Positions 29,630 through 39,129 are shown, counted from the stretch's first letter. The stretch: DNA of 64,000 nucleotides from Sulfurimonas sp. HSL3-1 (GCF_039645995.1 NZ_CP147920.1:2170001-2234000), one strand, 5' to 3'. Translations and numbers: made by a program. The notes: a model not told the origin generated them from the sequence alone.

Positions 29630-30138
29630 TACAGCAGCCTTTTCGGTTTCTGAGCTTTGATCGCCTTTTCGCGGCGGATCTTCTTCTGCAGCATCAAGAC
29701 CGCGTACTGCAGCGTCTCCGGACGCGGCGCGCAGCCCGGCAGGTAGAGGTCAACCGGAATAACGCGGTCACACCCCTGCACGGTGGCGTAGGTGTTGAAC
29801 ATCCCGCCCGTATTCGCGCAGGAGCCCATGGAGATGACCCATTTGGGTTCTGTCATCTGGTCGTAAAGACGGCGGATAAACTCCGCGTGCTTCTTCGTCA
29901 GCGTTCCCGCGACGATCATCACTTCCGACTGGCGCGGCGACGCGCGAAAAATCGTACCGAAGCGGTCGAAGTCGTAGCGTGACGCCCCTGAGGCCATCAT
30001 TTCGATCCCGCAGCAGGCCAGACCGTATGTCAGCGCCCAAAGCGAGTTCGAGCGCCCCCAGTTGACCACCTTGTCGACGGTCGTCAGTGCGACGGGAAGC
30101 CCGCCGTCTTGCATGAAATTTACTTGATGTTGTGCCAT
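29629..30138 (-). CDS. nuoB: NADH-quinone oxidoreductase subunit B
   Basis: 169 residues. Ligands of the terminal cluster N2 are intact: the tandem cysteines in [21 protein letters not shown] and [28 protein letters not shown] completes the family pattern. It delivers electrons to quinone with NuoD. The ATG lies inside the end of nuoA (19-bp overlap). Confidence 0.97.
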   Translation of the reverse strand: MAQHQVNFMQDGGLPVALTTVDKVVNWGRSNSLWALTYGLACCGIEMMASGASRYDFDRFGTIFRASPRQSEVMIVAGTLTKKHAEFIRRLYDQMTEPKWVISMGSCANTGGMFNTYATVQGCDRVIPVDLYLPGCAPRPETLQYAVLMLQKKIRREKAIKAQKPKRLL

Positions 30139-30509
30139 TCAAGCGCTCCTTTCTTCCAAGCGTACACGAAACCGATGGCCAGCAGCAGGATGAACAGCAT
30201 CATCTCCGCAAAGCCGAACCAACCGAGCAGTTTGAAGTCAATTGCCCACGGGAACATGAAAACGATCTCCACGTCAAACAGCAAAAACAGCAGCGCGAAC
30301 AGGTAAAACTGCGGCGAGATTCTGTTGGGCTGTTTGGTCACTTCCGGTCCACATTCGTAGATGGAAAGTTTGATCTTCTCCGTATCTTTTGCCGCCATTG
30401 CGCGGCTGGCCCATCGCGCCAGGACCGTCGTTCCGTAGAACGCACCGAAGGTCAGCACGAAGAGGATAAAGACCCCAAAATAGGGGTGAGCAACACCTAC
30501 ATGTTCCAT
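30120..30509 (-). CDS. nuoA: NADH-quinone oxidoreductase subunit A
   Basis: 129 residues from the ATG at 30509, chosen for its AGGTAGGA ribosome site and usual family length; the frame stays open 21 codons upstream without such a site. Three helices, with the conserved YECGPEV loop and [15 protein letters not shown] carrying the acidic helix residues. First gene of the nuo operon. Confidence 0.95.
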   Translation of the reverse strand: MEHVGVAHPYFGVFILFVLTFGAFYGTTVLARWASRAMAAKDTEKIKLSIYECGPEVTKQPNRISPQFYLFALLFLLFDVEIVFMFPWAIDFKLLGWFGFAEMMLFILLLAIGFVYAWKKGALEWHNIK

Positions 30510-30746
30510 GTATCCTACCTTTTCTAGTGGTATCAAACCGGACAAATCCCCGAAAATCAGGGCTTTCTCCAAGCCAGATTCTATATCAAAACAGTTGCAA
30601 GCAATATAGCGAAAAGGTCATTAAATCCCCTAAATTCGGCCTTCCCAATTGGAGGGCATGTCACCGATGGAAACAGGTCAAAAATGGGGGTGCGGGAGGT
30701 GTTGTTTCTTTTTGTAGCAAAGAAAAAGCGGGGGATGATGAAAAAT
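30510..30746 (-). promoter_or_regulatory. Leader region upstream of the nuo operon
   Basis: A 237-bp gap between the AAA ATPase gene and nuoA, both on the minus strand. It contains no gene. TATAGAAT (minus strand, about 30581-30588) is the best -10 candidate for nuoA; no -35 box is obvious. Near 30703-30727, an interrupted T/A-rich hairpin (TTTCTTT with AAAGAAA) resembles the B module of the dispersed repeat found at 37.7, 38.9 and 43.3 kb and could act as a terminator for the ATPase gene. Confidence 0.3.
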
Positions 30747-32483
30747 TCACCCCTGCAGGAATCCCATCGCTTTTTCCGTATCGAAGGTACCCCGTTTCTC
30801 TTTTTCGATCTCCTCGACGAAGGCCTCCAGGGTAAAAAGAGGCTCCTCCATCGTCGCGACGTTGAAGGCCGTATTCTTGATGACGAGGCTGATCTGCCCG
30901 CCGCTGAGATCGTACCCGGCGAGTTTATCGATATCGAAATCTTCTGCATAGGGCGCTTTCACAGGCAACATCTTCTCCCAGAGCGTACGGCGCTGTGCTC
31001 GGTCGGGGCGCTTGAACTCGATCTTGTAGTTGAAGCGGCGCGAAAAGGCGCTGTCGATGTTCTCCAGCAAGTTTGTCGTCGCGATCAGAATCCCCTTGAA
31101 GCTTTCAATCTGCTCGAGAAAGATGTTCTGCATCTGGTTGTGCATCTGTTCGGCGCTGCTGCCCGTGCCGGAGGAGCGCGCGCTTAGAAACTGGTCGGCT
31201 TCGTTGAGCAGCAGAACCGGTTCCGTCTTCGTCTTCTCCGTCAGTTCCTTGTAGGTATCGAAGATCTTTCGCACGTTCTTCTCGCTCTCGCCGACGTACA
31301 TGGAGAGAATCTTCGAGCAGTCGAAGCTGAGTACCTGGCGCTTGAGCGACTTCGAGAGGGAGTAGGCCGTCATCGTCTTACCGGTGCCCGGGGGGCCGTA
31401 GAAGATGATGCGGGCATCGACGCCCTGCTTCTTGTTCTTAACCCCCCACTCCACAAGCCGCTGCACGACCCGCTTATCCATCTGGTGCATCAGATTGTCG
31501 AGCACCCGGCGCGTCGAAGGGTTCAGGACAACGTCGTCGAGGGAAGTGACCGGATCGATCAGTTCGAAGATCTCCTGCTCCTTGATGAGCATGTCGAGTT
31601 TGAGCTTGTGCACCTTCTTCTTTTTCTGGGGGTGCATGATGTTCTGCAGCACCTCATCGACGATGTAGAAGGCCCGGGCGATCCCGCCGAAAGGGTTGAG
31701 CATCTCTTCGTAGTCGATGATCTCCTCGGTGAGCAGCTTGGAGCCCTCTTCGAGCAGGGCGCGGTTGCGGATGCGGTCGTATTCGTCACTGCTGATCAGG
31801 TCGATCAGCGCCGTCATCTCCCGCAGGGAGTTGTCGCCGGCGCTGTACTCCTCTTTGAGCAGGGCCAGGAAGATCACCTCTTCTTTGCCTTCGAGCTCGC
31901 TGGTACGGAGGTACTTCTCCAGCGCGATCTCCGACGTCGTCTGCGCGATCCGCTCTCCGATCCGTTTCTCCAGGATCTCCAGCTTGTTCTGCAGCCGGTG
32001 GATGGAGAGGGACTGTTCGTTGCCCTGGTGGCGCACCGTGCCGATCTTCTGGTAAAGCTCGATACGGAAGAACTGGTCCTGGAGGTACTCCAGGTGGTCT
32101 TCGTAGGGTTTGATCTCGGGCAGCGTCATCTCCAGCGAGCCCAGTTCCAGCAGCCGCAGGAACGGGGTGCTCAGCGCAACCTGCGTATTGAGCAACTCCA
32201 GGTTGCACGCCTCGCTGACCTTGAGCGGCGTGAAGCTCTGCTGGGCGATCCAGCCGAGTTCCAGCAGGTTCTTGATCTGATCGAGGTGGGCGAGGTAGCC
32301 GTACTCCTCCTCCCCGAAAAGCTCCTGTAGCAGCTCCAGCACCCCGCTGTCCTCCTGCCCCGTAATGTAGCGGCGCGCCATCGTCTGAAGGATCTTCGCC
32401 TCCTCGACACCGCACTTGAGCTGGGCGAAGATGGCGCTCTGCTCCACCTCCCCGCGTTCGACGAACTCCACCAGATACTTCAC
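30747..32483 (-). CDS. AAA+ ATPase with a long N-terminal helical region
   Basis: 578 residues from the GTG at 32483, which lies about ten bases after AAGGA; a GTG three codons earlier touches that site. Residues 1-310 are mostly helical, with no known domain seen. An AAA+ module follows: Walker A GPPGTGKT from residue 363, Walker B LLLNEAD with Asn in place of the usual Asp, an Arg-finger-like FSRRFNYKIEF, and sensor region ATTNLLENID. Such AAA proteins act as remodelling motors; the client is unknown. Situated between FadL and nuo genes, with no clear functional link to either. Confidence 0.75.
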   Translation of the reverse strand: MKYLVEFVERGEVEQSAIFAQLKCGVEEAKILQTMARRYITGQEDSGVLELLQELFGEEEYGYLAHLDQIKNLLELGWIAQQSFTPLKVSEACNLELLNTQVALSTPFLRLLELGSLEMTLPEIKPYEDHLEYLQDQFFRIELYQKIGTVRHQGNEQSLSIHRLQNKLEILEKRIGERIAQTTSEIALEKYLRTSELEGKEEVIFLALLKEEYSAGDNSLREMTALIDLISSDEYDRIRNRALLEEGSKLLTEEIIDYEEMLNPFGGIARAFYIVDEVLQNIMHPQKKKKVHKLKLDMLIKEQEIFELIDPVTSLDDVVLNPSTRRVLDNLMHQMDKRVVQRLVEWGVKNKKQGVDARIIFYGPPGTGKTMTAYSLSKSLKRQVLSFDCSKILSMYVGESEKNVRKIFDTYKELTEKTKTEPVLLLNEADQFLSARSSGTGSSAEQMHNQMQNIFLEQIESFKGILIATTNLLENIDSAFSRRFNYKIEFKRPDRAQRRTLWEKMLPVKAPYAEDFDIDKLAGYDLSGGQISLVIKNTAFNVATMEEPLFTLEAFVEEIEKEKRGTFDTEKAMGFLQG

Positions 32484-32513
32484 TTCAGTCACTTCCTTTG
32501 TTGTGTTCGGAAC

Positions 32514-33761
32514 CTAGAAACGGTACTCCGCGCCCAGTGTCACCAGGATAGCGGCCGTATTCGTGAAGGTCCCGTCGATATTGTTGTCGTTGACGGTGCC
32601 GTCGATTCTGCGATCCTCTTTGTGGTCATAGAGGATGCCGCCGCCGAGGTTCCACGCGTCGTCCAGGTGGTAGCGCGCCCCGGCGGAGAAGATGATGGCA
32701 TTGGCATCGGGCAGCTCGAAATTGAGCGTCTTCTCGGGAATCGGGGTCTCGTCGATTGCGATGCCCGCCATCAGCGTCCACGCGTCCAGCCCCTGGGTGA
32801 CGCCCAGGCGGTAGACGTTCGTATCCTTCCAGTTCTTCGGGATCGGGTCATCGAAGTACATGGCCAGCGCCCCGATGTCGGTGTCGTAATCAAAATCCAG
32901 GTCCTTGAAGGCGGACCAGTAATCTTTTTCATACACGAATTCGACCGTCGTTGACTGTGCACTCCCTTCATTGAAGGTGTATGCCGCGGCCACCTGCAGC
33001 ACCGCCGGCAGCGGCAGGCTGACCGAACCTCCGGTGTCGTAAAGCAGGGTACCGTTATAGGCGCCGTCGTCGGGGAAGTAGAGTTTCGCATCCCCTTCGA
33101 TATTGAATTCGATGCCGCTGCGGTAGGTCGCCGCGAGTTTGAGCGCCTCCGTCGGACGGTAGCTCAGCGCCAGGTTGTACCCGAACGCGAACCCGTCGCC
33201 CGCCATGTCCCGCGAACCGATGGAACCGCTTTTCACGACGCCCTGCACGTAGAGCGCCCGCAGGCCGCCCCCGACGGAGAGTTCCGGCGTGATGCGGTAG
33301 GCCACCGTCGGATTGAACTCGATCGTCTGCACGGTCACCTCCCAGGCGTAGCTTCGCGCCGGCTGGTCGTTCCAGCGCTTGGAGAGCCCGCCCGGCGAGA
33401 GCATGGAGGCACCGAAGCGCCAGTCGCCGAAGGCCGGAGAGACATAGTGCAGCGTCGGGACGAAGAAGTTCTCGCGTTCCGCATCGGAGCCGCTCGTATC
33501 CGTGCCGACGACCCCCGCCTGGGGCGCAGAGCCGTTGAAGTGCACCCCGGTCAGGCCGATATAGGTCAGGGCTGCCTCCGCCTTCTGCACGGCATCGTCA
33601 AAGACCATATTCGCCGGATTATAGTAGGTCGCATCCGCCCCGTTGGCGTTGGCGGCATAGGCCGCGGCCAATGCCAGGCTGTTGATTGAGTTTTCGGGAA
33701 TGCGGTATCCCCCGGCCGTCAATGCCGTAGCTGCCGTCGCCAACAGAAGCGCTCTCTTCAT
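32514..33761 (-). CDS. FadL/OmpP1-type outer-membrane channel (first)
   Basis: 415 residues with a signal peptide (MKRALLLATAATALTA) and mature start GYRIPENSINSLALAAAY, the FadL N-terminal plug pattern, followed by the NPANMVF motif. The C-terminus ends EYRF, an outer-membrane barrel signal. FadL-type barrels take up long-chain fatty acids or aromatic hydrocarbons by lateral diffusion. Its ribosome site (GGAGAG) is good. It is transcribed away from a second FadL at 33949 and lies 30 bp upstream of the AAA gene, same strand. Confidence 0.88.
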   Translation of the reverse strand: MKRALLLATAATALTAGGYRIPENSINSLALAAAYAANANGADATYYNPANMVFDDAVQKAEAALTYIGLTGVHFNGSAPQAGVVGTDTSGSDAERENFFVPTLHYVSPAFGDWRFGASMLSPGGLSKRWNDQPARSYAWEVTVQTIEFNPTVAYRITPELSVGGGLRALYVQGVVKSGSIGSRDMAGDGFAFGYNLALSYRPTEALKLAATYRSGIEFNIEGDAKLYFPDDGAYNGTLLYDTGGSVSLPLPAVLQVAAAYTFNEGSAQSTTVEFVYEKDYWSAFKDLDFDYDTDIGALAMYFDDPIPKNWKDTNVYRLGVTQGLDAWTLMAGIAIDETPIPEKTLNFELPDANAIIFSAGARYHLDDAWNLGGGILYDHKEDRRIDGTVNDNNIDGTFTNTAAILVTLGAEYRF

Positions 33762-33836
33762 CCTTCTCTCTCCTGATCCCTAGAGTCTATCTATAAGCTT
33801 ATGGTATCCAATTGCCCCAAAGAATTGTCATAATAC

Positions 33837-33868
33837 CGTGGTGCACCGCCGTTCATCGTGGCTCACCG
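33837..33868. promoter_or_regulatory. Direct-repeat operator candidate between divergent fadL genes
   Basis: Two 12-base repeats, CGTGGTGCACCG (33837-33848) and CGTGGCTCACCG (33857-33868), start 20 bp apart, about two helical turns. The first contains the perfect palindrome GGTGCACC. They sit in the 187-bp gap between the divergent fadL genes, upstream of a -10-like TATAGT (33907-33912) for the rightward gene. This suits a dimeric regulator controlling one or both genes; the regulator is unknown. Confidence 0.4.
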
Positions 33869-33948
33869 TTTTGATGCGTTTAATCTCATTTTATAGCGAC
33901 CTCATCTATAGTAACAGCAGCACTAACAACGAAGAGAGGGAATGACCT

Positions 33949-35262
33949 ATGGGAAGATTGCGTCTCCATCCGCTTTACAGCGCCGCGGCGCTGCTGCTCG
34001 CCACGGCGGGCGCACACAGTGCCGGGTTCGGCATTATTGAGAATTCAGCCTCGGGCATGGGCGTGGCCTATGCATCGGGCGGGGCGGCGGCAGAGGACGC
34101 CTCGACCGTCTGGTTCAACCCCGCCTCGATGACGCTGCTGGGAGGCCAGAACGTCGTCGGGGCGATCAATGCCATCCTCCCCTCGGCCGATTTCAGCAAC
34201 AACGGCTCCACCTTCGCCGACGGCAGCGCATTGAGCGGCCCCGATGCGAACAGCAACACCCCCGCCCTGATCCCGACCTTCTACTACAGCGGGCAGATCG
34301 ATGATCAGCTCTTTGTGGGGCTCAGCATCAACGCCCCCTTCGGGCTGGTGACAGAGTATAACGACGACTGGGTCGGACGCTACCACGCCGTCGAATCCGA
34401 CCTCAAAACCGTCAACATCAACCCGGCGATCGCCTACAGGATCAACGAGCACTGGAGTCTCGGTGCCGGGGTCAGCGTCCAGCTGCTCGACATCACCCTT
34501 ACCAGTGCCGTCGACTTCGGTGCCCTGCTCGGGACGCCCGGCAGCGCGGACGGCTTTGCCGACCTGACCGGCGACAACTACAACGACCTGGCCTTCGGCT
34601 GGAACGTCGGGGTACTCTACAACGTCGATGAGCATACCCGGGTTGCCCTCGCCTACCGCTCCGCCGTCGACCAGCATGTCGAGGGCAAAGCCGACTTCCG
34701 CGTCCCCGCGGCGGCCGCCCCCGTCGTCAGCACCGGCGCCTTTACCGATACGGCCCTCAGCGCCGACGTCACCCTGCCGGCCTCCGCGTCGCTCAGCCTC
34801 TTTCACAACTTCGGGCCACTCGACCTGATGGCCGATGTGACCTGGACGCAGTGGAGCAGTTTCCAGGAGCTGCGCATCAAGTACGACAACCCGGCCCAGC
34901 CCGACTCCGTCACAACCGAAGATTATCGGGACCAGTGGCGCATCGCGATCGGCGAGCGCATTCATGTCAGCGAGAAGTTTGTGCTCCGGACGGGCTTCGC
35001 CTATGACCAGAAGGCCGTCAAGAACCGCTACCGCCGTACCCCGCGCATCCCGGACAACGACCGTTTCTGGCTCTCGATCGGGGCGGGTTACGCCCTGAAC
35101 GGCATGCTTAGCATCGACGCGGCCTACAGCCACCTCTTCGTCGCGAGTACGAAGATCGAGAACACCTTTGAATCCAGCATCCCGGAACTCAACCACACCC
35201 TCAAAGGGACGTACGATTCCAGCGTCGATATCCTCAGTGTCCAGCTGAGCATGAAATTTTAG
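33949..35262 (+). CDS. FadL/OmpP1-type outer-membrane channel (second)
   Basis: 437 residues, signal peptide (LHPLYSAAALLLATAGAHS), mature start AGFGIIENSASGMGVAYAS and NPASMTLL plug motif. The barrel ends LSMKF. It is nearer the classical FadL fold than the first copy, with SINAPFGLVTEYNDDWVGRYHA in the usual place (Asn-Ala-Pro-Phe-Gly, the ligand-gate region). Followed after 9 bp by the VolA-like lipase gene. In Vibrio cholerae a FadL homologue and the lysophospholipase VolA share an operon, so the probable role is uptake of fatty acids that the lipase frees. Confidence 0.9.
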   Translation: MGRLRLHPLYSAAALLLATAGAHSAGFGIIENSASGMGVAYASGGAAAEDASTVWFNPASMTLLGGQNVVGAINAILPSADFSNNGSTFADGSALSGPDANSNTPALIPTFYYSGQIDDQLFVGLSINAPFGLVTEYNDDWVGRYHAVESDLKTVNINPAIAYRINEHWSLGAGVSVQLLDITLTSAVDFGALLGTPGSADGFADLTGDNYNDLAFGWNVGVLYNVDEHTRVALAYRSAVDQHVEGKADFRVPAAAAPVVSTGAFTDTALSADVTLPASASLSLFHNFGPLDLMADVTWTQWSSFQELRIKYDNPAQPDSVTTEDYRDQWRIAIGERIHVSEKFVLRTGFAYDQKAVKNRYRRTPRIPDNDRFWLSIGAGYALNGMLSIDAAYSHLFVASTKIENTFESSIPELNHTLKGTYDSSVDILSVQLSMKF

Positions 35263-35271
35263 GAGGCAACG

Positions 35272-37392
35272 ATGCGCCATAACCGACTTACCCTGACCGC
35301 GGCGGCTTTCATGCTGCTGTTCGCCGGATGCGACGGCGACAAGAGCACGGATCTGCAGGACAGCCTGAACGGCCAAACCGTCGACGACCTCATTGCGGGC
35401 TATACGCTCTTCGACCCGACGACGGGAACGATCCCCTATCCCAACAATATTCTCTTCGCCCCCAACAGTAGTGGGGCGGACGATTACGACTTCGGCCAGA
35501 CCCTCAACATCCCCTATGAACCTTCTGACGCCGACGCCAATGTCAAGCGCCAGCTCAATACCCTGACTGGCTTCTCGACGACAATGCCGATTACCGCACC
35601 GATCAGTGAGGGGGTCACGCTCGACGCCAGCTCCCTGCCCGTCGGCGTGCAGCTCTACAAGGTCGACGTCAATACGACGACCGGGGCGGTAACCGGTATC
35701 AACACCACCCTCGTCTACGGTGTCGATTTTGCCGCCGCCCAGAGCGGCAGCACCGTTGCCATCGTACCGATGAAACCGCTGGAGTCGCTGACGAATTACA
35801 TGGCCGTCCTCACCAATGACCTCAACGACAGCGACGGCCGCGTCCTCGCCCCGGATTACGCAACAGCCCTGACCCTCTCACCGAACCCTGTCGAGGCCGG
35901 CGGCGCGATCGACGCCGAGAGTGCCGCCGCCCTCGAAGCGATCCGCCAGGGCAACCAGGCCATGCTCTACGCCCTGGCCGTGGCCGGCAAGGACCCGACC
36001 AAAACGGTGCAGATCTGGACCTTCCGGACTCAGATGATCGGCGCCGTGCAGAGCAGTATCGCCCAGTATGCGCAAAATGACACCAACGCCGCCCTCGCCA
36101 TCCAGGATGTCAATATCACGACCAAGGCGCTTTTTGCTCAGCTGGGGATGGATACCACCCTCATGACGGGCAGCGCCGAGATCTTTGCCGGGACCCTCGC
36201 CAACCTCCCGCAATACATGCCGCAGGGGTCGCCGCTGAACCCCCTGCCCGTCCTGGCGGGCGAGTTCAGCTACAGCGCACCCTTTGTGCCGATCATCGAA
36301 GCCAACATCACCGTACCGGTCGTGGCGACGGTCCCGAGTGCCGCTTCGGGATGTACGAAACCGGCGGCCGGCTGGCCGGTCGTGATCTACCAGCACGGTA
36401 TCACCCGTGTGCGTACCGACCTTTTCGTCTACGGCGAAACGCTGGCCTCGGCCTGCTACGTCGGCATCGCCATCGACCTTCCGCTGCACGGTGTCACGGA
36501 ATCCAATACGACGCTCAATCCCTTTTACATGGGAGCGCTGGAGCGCACCTTCAATGTCGACCTGGTCACGGAAAACCCCTACGGCACCGTCGTCGCCTAT
36601 GCACCGGACGGCGTAATTGACTCGACGGGGATCCACTTCATGAACCTCGCCAACGTCACGACCACAAGGGACAATCTGCAGCAGACGACTTCGGACCTCA
36701 TCGAACTGACGAACAGCATCGCCTCGGCGGTGGTCTTGGAACTGAACGCGACGCTGAGCAACCTTGATGGTTCACGCATCAGTTTCCTGTCACACTCCCT
36801 GGGCAACATCGCCTCCATCGGCTACCTCAACCAGACGGGCGCGCTGCAAAGCGCCGTCATGATGATGCCCGGACAGCAGATGATCCCCTTCCTGATCAGC
36901 TCGCCCGTCTTCGCGCCGGAGATCAATGCCGGGCTGGCCGTCTACGGCATCATGCCGGGTACGCCGGAATACAGCGCCTTCCTCCACGCGACGCAAACAA
37001 TCATCGACGACGCGGACCCGGCGAACTATACGGCAGGCATCGGGGCAGCCAACACCTTCCCCATCCTTGAAATGCAGGCGATCGGCGACGGCACCGAGGG
37101 GAGCGGCGACCAGCATATCCCCGCCGCCGTGGCGGGCTACCCGCTTGCAGGCGGCAACCCTTTTATCGCCTTCACCCAGGCCAAAGACCTCAATAAAAGC
37201 GCCCTTGTCGGGCCATACTATTTCCCCGATACGAACAGGACTGTCACCCGGGTCACCGCAGGCGAGCACCGCTCCCCGCTTGACCCGCAGTACGGCCTCG
37301 ACGCCTTCTTGGAGTACCACACCGAGCTGATCTCTTTCATCTACAGCAACGGTACGGCGATCCAGGTCAACGATCCTTCGATCATCAAGTAG
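35272..37392 (+). CDS. Surface lipase lipoprotein, VolA/Pla-1 family
   Basis: 706 residues. The signal ends in a lipobox (LLFAGC), so the protein is lipid-anchored. Residues 40-65 carry FDPTTGTIPYPNNILF, shared by the family of large extracellular lipases (Pla-1 of Aeromonas, VolA of Vibrio). The alpha/beta hydrolase part has the oxyanion stretch VIYQHGITRVRTD and the nucleophile elbow SHSLGNIAS with the catalytic Ser near residue 509 (SHSLG in place of GHSLG). A final HRSPLDPQY may supply the His. VolA cleaves lysophosphatidylcholine at the cell surface and passes the fatty acid to FadL. The same role is inferred here from family and gene pairing. Confidence 0.82.
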   Translation: MRHNRLTLTAAAFMLLFAGCDGDKSTDLQDSLNGQTVDDLIAGYTLFDPTTGTIPYPNNILFAPNSSGADDYDFGQTLNIPYEPSDADANVKRQLNTLTGFSTTMPITAPISEGVTLDASSLPVGVQLYKVDVNTTTGAVTGINTTLVYGVDFAAAQSGSTVAIVPMKPLESLTNYMAVLTNDLNDSDGRVLAPDYATALTLSPNPVEAGGAIDAESAAALEAIRQGNQAMLYALAVAGKDPTKTVQIWTFRTQMIGAVQSSIAQYAQNDTNAALAIQDVNITTKALFAQLGMDTTLMTGSAEIFAGTLANLPQYMPQGSPLNPLPVLAGEFSYSAPFVPIIEANITVPVVATVPSAASGCTKPAAGWPVVIYQHGITRVRTDLFVYGETLASACYVGIAIDLPLHGVTESNTTLNPFYMGALERTFNVDLVTENPYGTVVAYAPDGVIDSTGIHFMNLANVTTTRDNLQQTTSDLIELTNSIASAVVLELNATLSNLDGSRISFLSHSLGNIASIGYLNQTGALQSAVMMMPGQQMIPFLISSPVFAPEINAGLAVYGIMPGTPEYSAFLHATQTIIDDADPANYTAGIGAANTFPILEMQAIGDGTEGSGDQHIPAAVAGYPLAGGNPFIAFTQAKDLNKSALVGPYYFPDTNRTVTRVTAGEHRSPLDPQYGLDAFLEYHTELISFIYSNGTAIQVNDPSIIK

Positions 37393-37828
37393 CAGCGTGC
37401 TATCCCCCGAGTGGACTTCCTCCGGGGCGAGTGCTAGATGCTAGGTGAGAATGTCAGTATCCGCTTCATTTGTCATGTCAGAAACGGTCATGAGCGTGTC
37501 CGCTTGATCACCGAGGAATGGAGTATCCCGAAAGCGGCAGCCTTTCGCATTTTCTTCTTTCCGGTTCGGTTTCTTCTTTGTGCGAGCATAAGCGCTAAAG
37601 CGCCATACATGCGAAGCACTAAATGCCGAGTCGTAAAGAAGAAAGGAAACAACACCTCATGCTTCTTCAAGCAAATAGAATGGCAATAAAACATCCTGTT
37701 CATTCTTTTCTTTTTCATCAGAAAAGAACCAAAAGAAAATCGTCGTTGCGCGAAAGGCCGCTTTTTGCGCTACTTTTTCTAAAAAAGTGGCAAGAGAGGT
37801 ATAGGGAGAATGACACTGATGATTGACG
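37393..37828. other. 436-bp gene-free region with a partial repeat element
   Basis: No gene is supported. A broken inverted repeat of C/T- and A/G-rich blocks lies at about 37540-37660 (TTTCTTCTTT against AAAGAAGAAA). The end (37700-37793) is the first, partial copy of the dispersed element described at 38807 and 43144, with its two modules in the opposite order. Confidence 0.6.
37700..37793. repeat. Dispersed repeat element, copy 1 (partial, permuted)
   Basis: Contains module B (the palindromic CTTTTC...GAAAAG hairpin plus AAAAGAAAATCGTCGTTGCG) followed by module A (AGGCCGCTTTTTGCGCTAC and the ACTTTTT-CTA-AAAAAGT hairpin). Copies 2 and 3 have A before B. Modules join through a shared GCGCGAA. 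The ~100-bp outer inverted arms are missing here. Confidence 0.75.
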
Positions 37829-38680
37829 TCAGCGCTCTTCCAGGGAATAAAGCAGCTTGATCTCCTCCGCCCAGATCGTCTCGTCGATCGTCTCGAGGAT
37901 GAGCGGGATGTCGTCCATACGCGGGTCGTTCATAATGTAGCGGAACGCCTCCAGACCGATCTTGCCTTTGCCGATGCTGTCGTGGCGGTCGACATGGCTG
38001 CCGAGGTCCGGCTTGGAGTCGTTGAGGTGCATCCCGCGCAGGTACTTGAAGCCGACGATGTTCTCGAACTCCGCCATGGAGACGTCGTAGGCCTCCTTGG
38101 TGCGGATGTCGTAGCCCGCCGTGAACATATGGCAGGTGTCGATGCAGACGCCGACGCGTGACTTGTCCTCGACCTTGTCGATGATGTGGGCCAGGTGTTC
38201 GAACTTCCAGCCGAGGTTGCTCCCCTGTCCCGCCGTATTCTCCAGCACAAGGGTCACGCCGCTGGTCACGTCCAGGGTACGGTTCATGCTCTCGGCGATC
38301 CGGTCAAGACACGCCTCTTCACCGATCTGCTTGAGGTGCGATCCCGGGTGGAAATTGAGCCGGTCGAGCCCCAGCTGCATGCAACGCTCGACTTCGTCCA
38401 CGAAGGCGTCGAAGGATTTCTGGCGCTTCTCCTCTTCGGGGTGGCCAAGGTTGATCAGGTACGAATCATGGGGGAGCACGTGTTTTGGGGCGATCCCGCT
38501 CTCTTCCAGCAGCCTTTTGAAAGTGTCTATCGTCTCCGTGTCCAGATCCTTGGCCTTCCATTGGCGCTGGTTCTTCGTAAAGAGGGCAAAGGCCTGCGCC
38601 CCGATCGCCTCGGCATTCGTGATGGCGTTGTAGACCCCGCCCGAAGCCGACGTGTGTGCACCGACAAATTTATTGCTCAT
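37829..38680 (-). CDS. nfo: Deoxyribonuclease IV (AP endonuclease)
   Basis: 283 residues, standard. Three-zinc TIM barrel with GAHTSASGG at the N-terminus, [15 protein letters not shown] (metal ligands Asp and His), and the signature [25 protein letters not shown]. It cuts the phosphodiester 5' to abasic sites and at oxidised bases in base-excision repair. Monocistronic, with an AGGAA ribosome site; repeat elements flank it on both sides. Confidence 0.96.
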   Translation of the reverse strand: MSNKFVGAHTSASGGVYNAITNAEAIGAQAFALFTKNQRQWKAKDLDTETIDTFKRLLEESGIAPKHVLPHDSYLINLGHPEEEKRQKSFDAFVDEVERCMQLGLDRLNFHPGSHLKQIGEEACLDRIAESMNRTLDVTSGVTLVLENTAGQGSNLGWKFEHLAHIIDKVEDKSRVGVCIDTCHMFTAGYDIRTKEAYDVSMAEFENIVGFKYLRGMHLNDSKPDLGSHVDRHDSIGKGKIGLEAFRYIMNDPRMDDIPLILETIDETIWAEEIKLLYSLEER

Positions 38681-39129
38681 GATAAAAATTCCTGTTTTTA
38701 GGCAGAAGCATAACCAAACAGGAGTTAAAGGGGACGAAAGGAGTACAGGTAGTATCAGGGACTAAGTACTATTGGCAAATGGTCATTGGTTCTTGATAAA
38801 CAGCACGCTTCAGTAACCTGAAGCGCATTAAATCAATAGAGAGCTGGCCCTGAGCGCTCCTTGTTAGCCATCCCGGAGGCATAAAGCCGGGAGGGATGAG
38901 CGTTTCGCGAAGGGCCGATTTTTGCGCTACTTTTTCTAAAAAAGTGGCATGAACATTCTTCTCTATCTTTTCTTTTTACAAAGAAAAGAAACAAAAGAAA
39001 ATCGTCGTCGCGCGAATCGCACGCCCTTCTCGGCTTTATGCCTTCAGGGCGGCTTTCAAGGCACGCTTAACGACAGGTCGCCTATCGATTTTATGCGCTT
39101 CGGGAACCGAAGCTCATAGCACTGTTGGT
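38681..39129. other. 449-bp gene-free region occupied by repeat copy 2
   Basis: The gap between nfo and the lipoprotein gene. Bases 38681-38806 show no gene or clear signal beyond the nfo upstream region; the remainder is the palindromic repeat element listed separately. Confidence 0.6.
38807..39115. repeat. Palindromic repeat element, copy 2 (~310 bp)
   Basis: Outer arms of about 100 bp form imperfect inverted repeats: left begins GCTTCAGTAACCTGAAGCGC, right ends as its complement (GCGCTTCGGGAACCGAAGC). Shared landmarks on each arm are AAGCGCAT, the CTTG/AAAGCC blocks, GGAGGCATAAAGCCGGGA and TTCGCG. The centre holds module A (hairpin ACTTTTT-CTA-AAAAAGT, 38934-38950 region) then module B (hairpin CTTTTCTTT-TTAC-AAAGAAAAG, about 38967-38990). 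No coding capacity; size and structure fit a MITE-like or other miniature palindromic element. Confidence 0.85.

Noticed and set aside
37400..37430. Hairpin after the VolA-like gene as a terminator
   Set aside because: Stem is interrupted and no T tract follows; too weak to list.
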